DNA of 40,600 nt from Bryobacterales bacterium (GCA_016789905.1 JAEUQC010000155.1:1-40600), one strand, 5' to 3'. Shown: positions 32,360-40,454, counted from the first letter of the stretch. The notes: a model not told the origin generated them from the letters alone. A program made the numbers and translations.

Positions 32360-33187
32360 CTGTTCTACCAAGCCGAGCACGAAATCGAAATAAAAATCGT
32401 AGCCATGAACCGTTCCTCCGACGGCATTTATAATGGCCGGCCAGTCTCCCCGGTGAAATTCTCGCCAATCGGATATTGTTTTTAGGAAGCTCAACGGAAC
32501 ACGCTTCGCTTCAAAGATGTTTCGGATGAGCGCCAGATTCTCCGCAGTTCTAAGGTCGATACTGCGCTCAGTCACAATCAGATGGATATCGTAGAAGTCG
32601 CGAGCGCGGCGTGTCCCGGCGCCTTTGATTCCGTATTCCGGCATCTGCTGACAGATGGCGCGCAGTTTCTCGGCCGCGATCATTTCCAGTGTGTAGACCG
32701 GAATGGAGTATTCTCCAAAATCGATGGTGATCTTTGAGGCGGTGTATTCGTTTTTGCTGAGGTCAACACTGAAAGTCCGCTCTTGCTTCGGTCCGACCGG
32801 CAGGGCGTCCATTCGCATCTTCTCCAGACGGTCCCTGAGCTGGTCGTGCTTCTCACGGCTGATAAGTTTGAAGCTCAACTCATAGCCTCCCCACCATGGG
32901 CGATCGTCGTGACCTTGAATCTTTGGTTTCGGAACGAACCGCTCGTCAAACACCACGAAGCCGATAGCAGAAAAGTGCTTTTTAAGTGTGCTGAACAGAT
33001 GTCGTTGCGCTTCTTCCAGATCTTCAAAATCACCGGCTAAGGAAAAATCGAGGTCGAGCGACGAGCGCAAGGCAAGCTTGTGGGCGATGTGAATTGCATT
33101 CCCGCCTTTGAGAACGAGCCGCTCGAAAAGATAGTCATCAGAGAACAAGGCGATGATAGTCTGTTTTCGAGTTTCTTCAGGGTTCAT
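32324..33187 (-). CDS. AbiEii/AbiGii-type nucleotidyltransferase toxin
   Basis: A 287-residue protein from ATG 33187 (MNPEETRKQTIIALFSDDYL), the start that fits the family; the frame extends to a TTG at 33217. The nucleotidyltransferase motif is intact: LVLKGGNAIHIAHKLALR then SSLDLDFSLAG, with the GG pair and the DxD (LDLDFS). Further family segments are TLEMIAAEKLRAICQQMPEY and RARDFYDIHLI. AbiEii-type toxins transfer nucleotides to RNA and stop growth. It is encoded convergently to the AbiEi-like gene with a 36-bp tail overlap, whereas classic AbiE genes are a same-direction operon. Structured palindromes lie about 110-200 bp upstream of its start. Confidence 0.86.
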   Translation of the reverse strand: MNPEETRKQTIIALFSDDYLFERLVLKGGNAIHIAHKLALRSSLDLDFSLAGDFEDLEEAQRHLFSTLKKHFSAIGFVVFDERFVPKPKIQGHDDRPWWGGYELSFKLISREKHDQLRDRLEKMRMDALPVGPKQERTFSVDLSKNEYTASKITIDFGEYSIPVYTLEMIAAEKLRAICQQMPEYGIKGAGTRRARDFYDIHLIVTERSIDLRTAENLALIRNIFEAKRVPLSFLKTISDWREFHRGDWPAIINAVGGTVHGYDFYFDFVLGLVEQLESLWIEDTPR

Positions 33188-33300
33188 ATTCTCCCGTGGC
33201 ATGAAAAAGAGTACCAATTGAAATGCGTTGGTGTCACACCACGCGATGTCGAGCTGCTCAGATTTGTAAGCTTCTCTTCCTCAGGTGCCCACCCGCAGAT

Positions 33301-33384
33301 GTCAAGGCGGCGCGAAGCGCCCCGCGGAAGCGGCCTGCCTTGACGGCGAGTCGGGGGAGGTCCAGGAGGCGGAACGCCTCCTGG
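33301..33384. other. Clustered hairpins, three-way-junction-like structure
   Basis: An outer 8-bp stem GTCAAGGC (33301-33308) / GCCTTGAC (33337-33344) encloses two hairpins: GGCGC-GAA-GCGCC (33309-33321) and CCGC-GGAA-GCGG (33322-33333), the latter with a GNRA loop. A third, 10-bp hairpin CCAGGAGGCG-GAA-CGCCTCCTGG follows at 33362-33384, with CTGTTT after it. The loops are stable on the plus-strand RNA. It may be a REP-like repeat, a structured RNA or a terminator. Confidence 0.55.
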
Positions 33385-33561
33385 CTGTTTACGCGAGAAC
33401 CTCGTTCCAGTGTTTGGCCGCAATGAACTGGCTCACGGATAAAGGATTCGCTCGCCGCAAGCAGCGCGGTTTTCGTTCATCGCCTTCTTGAACTCGTCGA
33501 GTTCCTACTGGGCGTCTCTTAACTTCTCCGGGTGTCGGTGGCATCTTCACGCCCCCAAGCT

Positions 33562-33750
33562 GGAGAGCGCCAGGAAGCCGGGGGGTCAGTAGACGAAGTG
33601 TATGATTCCAAAAGGCCGAAATCCGTTGACCTCGGCTTTTTCCCGATCAAAATATTGAGCTTTCGACGAAGGGGGCTGTTCGGCATCCGGGACTCGACGT
33701 TGATTTCACAGGCCATTCCGCGTCAGATCCCCGGCTTCCTGGCGCTCTCC
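33562..33750. mobile_element. MITE-like element, copy 1
   Basis: A 189-bp unit bounded by inverted repeats of about 27 bp: GGAGAGCGCCAGGAAGCC at the left and its near reverse complement ending GGCTTCCTGGCGCTCTCC at 33750. A diverged copy of the same length lies at 36917-37104 in the same orientation. No transposase is encoded, so mobility would depend on an enzyme elsewhere. A clear target duplication was not seen. The element has an open plus-strand frame running through it, which may be chance. Confidence 0.72.
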
Positions 33751-34157
33751 AAGAACAGCCGCGCTGTCAAGGTCGGGGAGCGGACGATAACGACGAAAGT
33801 CCTCAAGATCAACCCTGACAGGGATGGGGGCGTCCTGCTGATGAAGCTGTGCGAAACCGCCAACGAAGAGACATGGTGGTAGCAGATACTGGCGCTGAAG
33901 GCGGGCGCGGAACTGCGACACCGTTCTGTAACCATAGGGCGGTGAAGGGGCGGTGCGCCTCCGCTGGTCAGACGAGCGCACCCGCTCGGCGGTTGCTAGT
34001 CGGGAGCTGAGGCCATCGTAGGGAACGTTTTTACAAGATGAAGAAATGAGTATATACTCAAGTGAGTAAATGAAGCCAGCTAGCTCCCAAGGATTTTCTT
34101 GGCGAGTCATACTGACCTCACTATGAAGTTATTGTGAACCGGAAAACAGATAGCGGC
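33751..34157. other. Intergenic with a TACTCA box, no gene recognised
   Basis: After MITE copy 1 an open rightward frame continues to 33882 without recognisable sequence. From 33883 to 34157 no gene is supported. The only clear element is the TGAGTA/TACTCA cluster at 34048-34070. Confidence 0.4.
34048..34070. promoter_or_regulatory. Isolated TACTCA repeat cluster (box 3)
   Basis: TGAGTATATACTCA (34048-34061) is a perfect 14-bp palindrome followed by AGTGAGTAAATGAAGC, which resembles the repeats at the parA promoter (ACTCAAGTACTCAAATGAAG). It lies about 3 kb from parA, with no gene start nearby that it obviously controls. It may be a displaced centromere site. Confidence 0.6.
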
Positions 34158-34183
34158 TAAAAATTCCCATCGCTAAAAAACGG
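34158..34183 (+). repeat. 26-bp direct repeat flanking the scpA-integrase island, left
   Basis: TAAAAATTCCCATCGCT then AAAAAACGG. It matches 36893-36918 at 23 of 26 positions in direct orientation. A 13-base core AAAAATGCCCATC recurs at 36763-36775. It could mark an island boundary. Confidence 0.5.
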
Positions 34184-34240
34184 TCGGCACAGCGGTCGTA
34201 TGGCTTGCATCTGGTTAGCGGGAAGGCAAGGGAGGGGATG

Positions 34241-34984
34241 TCATAAAAGGAGCGGCGGAACCAGCAAAATTCTGGCAAACTCCTCGGGCTGCAGAATGCG
34301 GAGCTGCTGATTGCGCGCCATTTCGAGCATGGCGAGGAACAGGTAGACGCGGCGGAGCGGGGTTGGCTGTTGGGCGAGGAGTTGCGAGGCGTCGAGCGCA
34401 CTGCCACCGGCGGCAAACTGCGCTTGCAGGTATTCGCTCATTGCGGCGATGGTGACGTCGTCGTCTTCGCCCGGGAAACTCTCTCGCCATTGCCGCCGCT
34501 GTTGGCTCTGTTGCGCGGCCCAGCGGGCGAGATCGCGGGCTTGTTGGGTGAGATCCCAGACGCTGACGAACGGGGGATCGAGGTCCTCTTCGACCTGCTC
34601 TTCCTCCTGAAAGCCAGGATCGCCGCCGCGAGAGAGCCGGCCGGCTTCCTCCGATCGGCGCCGGCCGAGATCTTCGGCGGCCTGTTTGCGGTGCGCGAGG
34701 AGGAGCTCGACGATCTCGTCGCGGATTGGGTCGGGAGCGGAAGTCCCCGGCGCCGCCGGCAGCAGTGAGCGCGACTTCCATTGAATGAGCGTGGCCGCCA
34801 GCAGAATCCAGTCAATGTCGAGCGGCAGCTGGCGCGCGGCGGCCGCTTGCAGGTAGTCGAGATAGCGGGCGACGAGCGGGGCGAGGGCCACCTCTTCAAT
34901 CGCGATCCGCTGGCGCCGGACCTCGTCGAGCAGCAGATCGAGCGGGCCGTCGAAGGGTTCCCGGGGCGGGGAAGCGGCGCTCAC
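34241..34984 (-). CDS. scpA: ScpA-like segregation/condensation (kleisin) protein
   Basis: A 247-residue protein of typical ScpA length. The N-terminal SMC-binding region is clear: FDGPLDLLLDEVRRQRIAIE, then LAPLVARYLDYLQAAAARQL and DIDWILLAATLIQWKSRSLL with the conserved KSRxLLP. The usual acidic low-complexity middle follows (EEEQVEEDLD), and a C-terminal winged-helix region (RRVYLFLAMLEMARNQQLRI). ScpA bridges SMC heads in the chromosome condensin. Neither smc nor scpB is adjacent, so it would work with the host SMC or with the upstream gene. It starts by GTG overlapping the stop of that gene (GTGA). The island is more GC-rich than its surroundings, which suggests chromosomal origin. Confidence 0.85.
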   Translation of the reverse strand: MSAASPPREPFDGPLDLLLDEVRRQRIAIEEVALAPLVARYLDYLQAAAARQLPLDIDWILLAATLIQWKSRSLLPAAPGTSAPDPIRDEIVELLLAHRKQAAEDLGRRRSEEAGRLSRGGDPGFQEEEQVEEDLDPPFVSVWDLTQQARDLARWAAQQSQQRRQWRESFPGEDDDVTIAAMSEYLQAQFAAGGSALDASQLLAQQPTPLRRVYLFLAMLEMARNQQLRILQPEEFARILLVPPLLL

Positions 34985-35508
34985 GGCTCCGGCTCCGTCC
35001 CCTCGAAAAACTCCTCGCGATTGGAGCCGGCGGCGTGCAGAAACTCCGCCAGTTGGGCGAGCAGATCGGCGCCGTCTTCGTAGAGGATCTCAAACTGCGC
35101 CACCCCGCGCGGCCCCGCCCGCCGCCAGGTGAGGGTCGGCGGCAACGCATCCAAGCGCGGCCGGGGTGCCTCGGGAAACGCCGCCCGGGCCCGAAACTGC
35201 CGGGCGGCCGTCTCCGTCCGGGCTTGGGCCAGGTGTTGCGCCACGCCTTCCCGCTGGCGGCGATAGGCGGCGTAGGCGGTGCCAGCGGCAATCGCTTCCA
35301 GTTGCCGGAGCAGGGAAGCGCGGGGGAGCGAAAGGGCATCATCGCGCACGACCGCCCCAAACTTGTGGAGCAGCCGGATGCTGTCGCGCTCGCCGCACCC
35401 AAACAGTGCCCGGATCTCGGCGCGGCCGAGCCAATCTAAATCCTCCGCCGCGCCGAGCGTGGCGAGAATGACATCGAGCCGGGAATACCAATCGGGGGCG
35501 CGGGCCAT
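34981..35508 (-). CDS. Unknown protein translationally coupled to the ScpA-like gene
   Basis: A 175-residue protein counted from ATG 35508 (MARAPDWYSRLDVILATLGA); a longer frame begins at a TTG (35532). The segment LDWLGRAEIRALFGCGERDS and IRLLHKFGAVVRDDALSLPR suggests a helical DNA-binding or winged-helix fold, and the C-terminal part (GVAQFEILYEDGADLLAQLA) is a mixed alpha/beta region. No family is recognised. ScpB is expected next to ScpA but this protein lacks its pattern by eye. The 4-bp overlap with the ScpA-like gene implies joint function. It may be a mobile-element accessory factor. Confidence 0.6.
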   Translation of the reverse strand: MARAPDWYSRLDVILATLGAAEDLDWLGRAEIRALFGCGERDSIRLLHKFGAVVRDDALSLPRASLLRQLEAIAAGTAYAAYRRQREGVAQHLAQARTETAARQFRARAAFPEAPRPRLDALPPTLTWRRAGPRGVAQFEILYEDGADLLAQLAEFLHAAGSNREEFFEGTEPEP

Positions 35509-35609
35509 AGGAATAGAGCAAAAAACCGCCAAGCGGCGCGGTAAAAACTCCTGGGGTTCAGTCTATATGATCTGTCACAGTTCTGTCAGCAAGGAGAGCG
35601 GCATACCGC

Positions 35610-35644
35610 CTGAGTCGCGATACGTTTCTCTTATCACGACTCAG
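35610..35644. other. Candidate tyrosine-recombinase core site (13-9-13 dyad)
   Basis: CTGAGTCGCGATA (35610-35622) and TATCACGACTCAG (35632-35644) are inverted 13-bp arms with one mismatch around a 9-bp spacer. This is the size of a core site for a tyrosine recombinase. It lies 97 bp before the integrase gene, where attachment sites often sit. Function is inferred. Confidence 0.5.
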
Positions 35645-35741
35645 TGCTATGCTCAAGTGGTGTCCGCGAATACAACCGCGCGCCGCCCCCCAGACGGCGG
35701 GAAAAAGCTTCGATCAGGCCGCGCAGGAAGAGGAGTAGCCA

Positions 35742-36758
35742 ATGCTTGATCCGGAGTGTTCAGCGGTAAGCCAAATGGCCGAACCCGAAGCGGCGATTCT
35801 CGGACTCGCCTCCCCGCCGCCACCCGATCCAGCCGCGCTGGCCGCCCTCGTCGGCCAGGCCCAGGAGTTTTTGCTCCATGCCCGGGCCGAAAACACGCGC
35901 CGCGCCTATCGCTCCGATTGGCATCATTTTCAATTGTGGTGCGGGCAGCGGAATGTTTTGGCGTGCCCGGCCTTGCCCCAGACGCTGGCGCTCTACCTGA
36001 CCGCCTTATCGGGCACCCACAAGGTTTCCACACTCACCCGCCGCCTCTCGGCCATCAGCCAGGCCCATCAAAGCGCCGGAGTTTCCTCGCCCGCCGAAGA
36101 CCCCGGCGTCCGGCTGCTCATGGCCGGTATCCGCCGGCACTTCGGCACCGCCGCTTCCACCAAACGTCCGGTGTTAGTTCCCGAGCTACAAGCCATGGTT
36201 GCCGCCGTACCCGGCAATCTGCTGGGGTTACGTGATCGAGCCATTCTGCTGCTCGGCTTCTCCGGCGCCTTCCGGCGTTCGGAGCTGGTGGCTCTCAATC
36301 GGGAAGATACGCTGGAAACCGCCGACGGGCTGGTCGTCACCCTCCGGCGCAGCAAAACCGATCAGGAGGCCGAAGGACGCAAGGTTGCCATTCCGCAGGG
36401 CCGGGAAGCGGGCACCTGTCCCGTGCGGGCCCTTTCCGCCTGGCTCGCCGCCGCCGGTATCGCCACTGGTCCCATCTTCCGGCGCGTGAACCGCCACGGG
36501 CAGATCCTTCCCCAACGCCTTTCTGGCGAAGGTGTCGCGATTGTCGTCAAGCGCTGGGCCGCCGCCGCCGGCTTCGAGGCGGAAGAATACGCGGGGCACA
36601 GCCTTCGCGCCGGTCTGGCCACCTCCGCCGCCATCGCCGGTAAATCCGAACGCGCCATCATGAACCAGACCGGACACCGCTCCTCCACAACCGTCCGCCG
36701 CTACATTCGCGACGCCAATCTCTTCCGCGAGAATGCCGCCGAGGGGCTCGGATTGTAA
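35742..36758 (+). CDS. Tyrosine recombinase/integrase (XerD-like)
   Basis: A 338-residue site-specific recombinase. The N-terminal core-binding SAM-like domain covers about 40-125 (SENTRRAY-type segment HARAENTRRAYRSDWHHF). The catalytic domain has all family residues: R178 (SGAFRRSELVAL), Lys in LRRSKTDQE, H286 and R289 (GHSLRAGL), H312 (TGHRS) and the nucleophile Y321 (VRRYIRD). AGGAAGAGGAG precedes the ATG. It is divergent from the ScpA-like pair, with a 13-9-13 dyad in the gap. It may move the island, resolve plasmid dimers or act as a solitary integrase. Confidence 0.92.
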   Translation: MLDPECSAVSQMAEPEAAILGLASPPPPDPAALAALVGQAQEFLLHARAENTRRAYRSDWHHFQLWCGQRNVLACPALPQTLALYLTALSGTHKVSTLTRRLSAISQAHQSAGVSSPAEDPGVRLLMAGIRRHFGTAASTKRPVLVPELQAMVAAVPGNLLGLRDRAILLLGFSGAFRRSELVALNREDTLETADGLVVTLRRSKTDQEAEGRKVAIPQGREAGTCPVRALSAWLAAAGIATGPIFRRVNRHGQILPQRLSGEGVAIVVKRWAAAAGFEAEEYAGHSLRAGLATSAAIAGKSERAIMNQTGHRSSTTVRRYIRDANLFRENAAEGLGL

Positions 36759-36916
36759 GGTCAAAAATGCCCATCTATCGCTCTGCGCTTCACGTCGGCG
36801 GGTGTATTGGGATGAGCGATTTCGTCCTTCACGGAGTATGGGAGGAGCAACGTGAACCCATGCTCATCGTCGGATGACAGCTCCAGAATGGTTAAAAATG
36901 CCCATCGCTCCAAAAC
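36759..36916. other. Short intergenic segment with AAAAATGCCCATC repeats
   Basis: The core AAAAATGCCCATC occurs at 36763-36775 and again within 36893-36918. Between them no gene is supported. The second copy abuts MITE copy 2. Confidence 0.4.
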
Positions 36917-36918
36917 GG
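36893..36918 (+). repeat. 26-bp direct repeat flanking the scpA-integrase island, right
   Basis: TAAAAATGCCCATCGCT then CCAAAACGG. It matches 34158-34183 at 23 of 26 positions. The MITE-like copy 2 begins at its last bases. Confidence 0.5.
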
Positions 36919-37104
36919 AGAGCGCCAGAAAGTCGCGGGTCAGTACCCTAAGTGTATGATTCCAAGAGGCCGAGGTCCGTTGACCTCGACTCTTGCCCGA
37001 TCAAAACATTGGGTTTCCGACGAAGGGAGCTGTTCAGTAGCCGGGAACCGACGTTGATTTCACAGGCCATTCCGCATCAGACCCCCGACTTCCTGGCGCT
37101 CTCG
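36917..37104. mobile_element. MITE-like element, copy 2
   Basis: A 188-bp unit with terminal inverted repeats (GGAGAGCGCCAGAAAGTC at the left, GACTTCCTGGCGCTCTCG at the right), diverged from copy 1 at 33562-33750 by scattered substitutions but the same length and orientation. Inside, CGAGGTC-CGTT-GACCTCG forms a hairpin that is imperfect in copy 1. The two copies lie outside the 34.2-36.8 kb island on either side. Confidence 0.72.
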
Positions 37105-37121
37105 AGAGTTGACCGGCTTAG

Positions 37122-37140
37122 CTCCGAAAGTGCCACGGCT
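37122..37140 (+). promoter_or_regulatory. 19-bp shared upstream motif, copy 2
   Basis: Identical to 4215-4233 and 75 bp before the subtilisin start. See copy 1. It lies just outside the right end of MITE copy 2. Confidence 0.5.
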
Positions 37141-37215
37141 ACTTTCCGTTCCTTATGAGACAGTCGCATTGATCGGGGTGGTCGTACATTCCGGCCAACA
37201 AGGGAGGGGGAATCA

Positions 37216-40200
37216 ATGATCGGGCAATCGAAAGGCATAAGCCAGCTATGGCCTCCTTCTAGATCCGTCGGGGTCGCCGTACGAGGGTTATTCATGGTCA
37301 TCGTTGGCGCCGCGAATGCTGCTGGAGCGGTGGGCTTCAACCCCGATCTGAATGGGGACGGCGTCGTCAACATTATCGATCTCAGCACGGTGGCGCGCTG
37401 TGTGGGCCGAGAACTTGCCGTCACACCGACCTGTCGGGTAGCAGACACGAATGGTGACAATATCGTCGATTCGCGTGACCTGACCTATATAGCTGCATCC
37501 TTCGGCAAAAGCGGATTCCCAGTCTTCCCGACGCCAGATCGAGTGGGAATGCACGCTTCCGGGGCCTTGTTTGTGAAGGATGAAGTCCTAGTCAAACTTT
37601 CGTCTACCACGCCTAATCCTGATTCCTTTGTCAGGGCTCTCGCGCAAACCACGGGGGGGCTCGTCATTTCAGGGATTACGCAAGGTGATCGTCTTTATCA
37701 AATTCAGTACGTCGGTCAAGGCATAGATCTACAGGGGAGGCGGGATATTCTGGAAGCATCCCAGGGGGTCGCGTGGGTCGCCTTCCATTATGTTTTTGAC
37801 ACTCCGCCGGTGGGGGCGATCCCAAACGATTCCGTTTTCGGCGGTCCCACTCTGGTCGGATGGAACAGTTCGAATACGAATTGGCATCTCCGAATGATCG
37901 AGGCACCCGGAGCATGGGATGTATCTACGGGATCAAAATTGGCGTCCATAGCGATTATCGATCTCGATTTCGATGCGGTTCACGAGGATCTGAAGGGCAA
38001 TCTAGACGGCAATATTCGGGGTACACCGACCTCCCATCCGGGGCATCACGGGACGGTTGTGGCGGGTACGGCGTGTGCGGAAGGCAACAATAGCGTAGGA
38101 ATTTCGGGTGTTGCTTGGAAGTGTGGCCTGCGGCTATACGACTTCGGAAGAGGACTAACATGGAGTCATTTGCGCGTGAGAGACGCCATGAAATGGGCGG
38201 TAGATGAGGGCAGCCGGATCGTAAACATGAGCTTGCAGTTTGTAGACACAAATCAATGTCCAGCACCTCCTGTTACTCCGGGCACCAGGCAATATATAAA
38301 GGATGTAAATAGTGTTTTGAGTGAAGGTATCCAGTACGCAATTGCCGGCGGTCGCGATGTCTTATGGGTCTTCATAGCCGGCAACGAGTGCCGCGATGCT
38401 ATGTATGCCTCTCCCGCAAGCCTCGTCACGACTTACCCCGATAACGTGATCGTAGTTGCGTCCGTCTCCCAATCTGGGGAGCTTGCGGCTACTTCGAATT
38501 TCGGCTCCATCGTGACCGTTGCAGCCCCGGCAGACGGTATCGTCAGCACGTCTTCAGGCAACCAATACGTTGGGCATCTTAAAGGTACCTCGCTTGCCGC
38601 GCCACAGGTGGCCGGCCTTGCTTCGCTCGTGTTGTCGCGCTACCCATCGCTCTCGGCGAAAGGCGTCAAGGCGTGTATCGTCAATGCGGCGGACTCGGCG
38701 GGACTTTTGATCACAGGGCCAGTACCAGTTTCCTTTCGCGTCATCAATGCGGCCGAGACGATAGGATGCGGCACGACACATCGCCTCAAGGTGCAGGCAA
38801 TCGGCAAAGGAACTGTCGACACTACAGATGGTCGAGTCACCGGCTGCGGTGCCATTCCCTGCGTCGCGGTTTACGATCCCATCGACGTCCGGCTCGTCGC
38901 GACTGAAGCGCCGGGTGGGGTTTTCAGTCACTGGACCGGGAACTGCTCTGGTGCTGAGAAATCTATCTCCGTCAGGATGTCGGATCCCAAATCATGTACA
39001 GCCGTGTTCCACGATGCGCCTGCCTGCACTTACTCAATCGCTCCGATGTCGACTTCGCTGCCCGCGAGCGGGGGTGAGGGAAGCGTGAAAGTGAGTGCAC
39101 CGACTGGATGCACGTGGATTGCCCTCAGAAGCGTTCAATGGGTCACTATCACCTCCGGAACTTCCGGCAGTGGTGATGGCAGCGTGAAGTTCACTGTCGC
39201 GGCGAATACGAATGGCATGACTCGCAACGGTGCACTCGCAATCGGAGGTCAGACCTTTATTATCGAACAGGCGGGCGTTCCATGCACGTTCTCGATTAAC
39301 CCCACGACAGCTACTATGCCAGCGTCCGGAGGCAGCGGCAACGTCAGTGTTTCCGCACCCAACGGATGCGGCTGGACAGCGTCGAGTAATGCAGGCTGGG
39401 CGATTATTACTTCGGGATCGGGAGGAAACGGAAACGGCGCCGTGGCGTTCACAGTCATCAGCAATTCGAGTACGTCCGCGCGGATTGCCACTTTGACCAT
39501 TGCAGGCCAGACATTTTCTATTACCCAGCAGGGTGCGAGCACGTGTACTTTCGCTATTGCTCCGGAGTCGGGTTTTCATCCTGCAACGGGCGGTTTCGGC
39601 AGCTTCAATGTTGCCACGCAATCAGGCTGCAACTGGACCGCGTTGAGCAGTGACACATGGATCACGATCACGTCGCCTAAGGACGGAAGCGGAAACGGCG
39701 TGGTGCGATTCAGTGTTGCAGCGAATTCCGGCACTACGGCTCGCACCGGCACAATCACTGTCGGAGACAAGCAGTTCCGAATCTCGCAGGCAGGTCAGCC
39801 CTGCAATGTGTCCATAAATCCGGATTCTGCTTCACAAACTGCCGGGGGCGGAATCGGAAGCTTCTCGGTATCGGCACAAGCTGGCTGCAACTGGACAGCT
39901 TCAAGTTTTGAATTCTGGATTACGGTTACGGCAGGAACTCCCGGGACCGGAAATGGCGTCGTACGATTCAGCGTCGCGCCGAACTTCAGCACAGTTGCGC
40001 GGTCAGGGACGATTCTCGTAGGAGACAAGCAGTTCCGGATATCGCAGGCAGGCCAGCCCTGCACGGTATCCATCAATCCGGATTCCGCCTACGGCTTACC
40101 TGCTGGTGGCGCTATCGGCAGCTTTGCGGTGACCACGCAGGCGGGCTGCACCTGGGTAGCGCAGAGCGACAGCAGTTGGATTGCTATCCGGTCGGCCAGA

Positions 40201-40332
40201 AGTGGCATCGGCAGTGGCACAGTTCGATTCGAAGTGGGTATTAATTCCGGCAGTACAAGCCGTATCGGGTCCATTTCGATCACCGTGGGGAGCACGTCCA
40301 CAAGCTTCTCGATCAGCCAGAATCATCGATAA
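37216..40332 (+). CDS. Secreted subtilisin-like (S8) protease with dockerin-like module and five BACON repeats
   Basis: A 1038-residue protein. Residues about 20-40 are a signal-like hydrophobic segment (LFMVIVGAANAAGA). Residues 43-98 hold a dockerin-like pair, DLNGDGVVNIIDLSTVAR and DTNGDNIVDSRDLTYIA. A propeptide-like region follows, then the S8 domain with an intact triad: Asp249 (IAIIDLDFD), His278 (HHGTVVAG) and Ser459 (GTSLAAPQVAG), plus Asn390 (FIAGN). A GHWTGNC-like bacterial repeat precedes five BACON domains of about 86 residues (about 607-1038). The third and fourth BACON are nearly identical at DNA level near 39760 and 40018, a recent duplication. A strong purine-rich RBS precedes the ATG. 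It is probably an active surface or extracellular protease; dockerin docking is inferred. Confidence 0.9.
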   Translation: MIGQSKGISQLWPPSRSVGVAVRGLFMVIVGAANAAGAVGFNPDLNGDGVVNIIDLSTVARCVGRELAVTPTCRVADTNGDNIVDSRDLTYIAASFGKSGFPVFPTPDRVGMHASGALFVKDEVLVKLSSTTPNPDSFVRALAQTTGGLVISGITQGDRLYQIQYVGQGIDLQGRRDILEASQGVAWVAFHYVFDTPPVGAIPNDSVFGGPTLVGWNSSNTNWHLRMIEAPGAWDVSTGSKLASIAIIDLDFDAVHEDLKGNLDGNIRGTPTSHPGHHGTVVAGTACAEGNNSVGISGVAWKCGLRLYDFGRGLTWSHLRVRDAMKWAVDEGSRIVNMSLQFVDTNQCPAPPVTPGTRQYIKDVNSVLSEGIQYAIAGGRDVLWVFIAGNECRDAMYASPASLVTTYPDNVIVVASVSQSGELAATSNFGSIVTVAAPADGIVSTSSGNQYVGHLKGTSLAAPQVAGLASLVLSRYPSLSAKGVKACIVNAADSAGLLITGPVPVSFRVINAAETIGCGTTHRLKVQAIGKGTVDTTDGRVTGCGAIPCVAVYDPIDVRLVATEAPGGVFSHWTGNCSGAEKSISVRMSDPKSCTAVFHDAPACTYSIAPMSTSLPASGGEGSVKVSAPTGCTWIALRSVQWVTITSGTSGSGDGSVKFTVAANTNGMTRNGALAIGGQTFIIEQAGVPCTFSINPTTATMPASGGSGNVSVSAPNGCGWTASSNAGWAIITSGSGGNGNGAVAFTVISNSSTSARIATLTIAGQTFSITQQGASTCTFAIAPESGFHPATGGFGSFNVATQSGCNWTALSSDTWITITSPKDGSGNGVVRFSVAANSGTTARTGTITVGDKQFRISQAGQPCNVSINPDSASQTAGGGIGSFSVSAQAGCNWTASSFEFWITVTAGTPGTGNGVVRFSVAPNFSTVARSGTILVGDKQFRISQAGQPCTVSINPDSAYGLPAGGAIGSFAVTTQAGCTWVAQSDSSWIAIRSARSGIGSGTVRFEVGINSGSTSRIGSISITVGSTSTSFSISQNHR

Positions 40333-40454
40333 ACGGCCATGTCCGCGAATGGGCAGCAAGTCAGGCCAGATCTTGTCCAAGACTGCCACGGGTCGGCGAA
40401 GACATTCATGAACTCCTTGATCTCGCCGAGCCGTATGTTCGCGCTCGATTTCAG
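40333..40454. other. Short intergenic segment before the transposon end
   Basis: No gene recognised in 122 bases. On the closed circle without the transposon it would join directly to 3844 and the decayed BACON fragment. Confidence 0.4.

Noticed and set aside
33532..33882. Rightward frame of 116 codons across MITE copy 1
   Set aside because: Half of it is the MITE-like element; the remaining part matches nothing recognised and has no convincing start signal.
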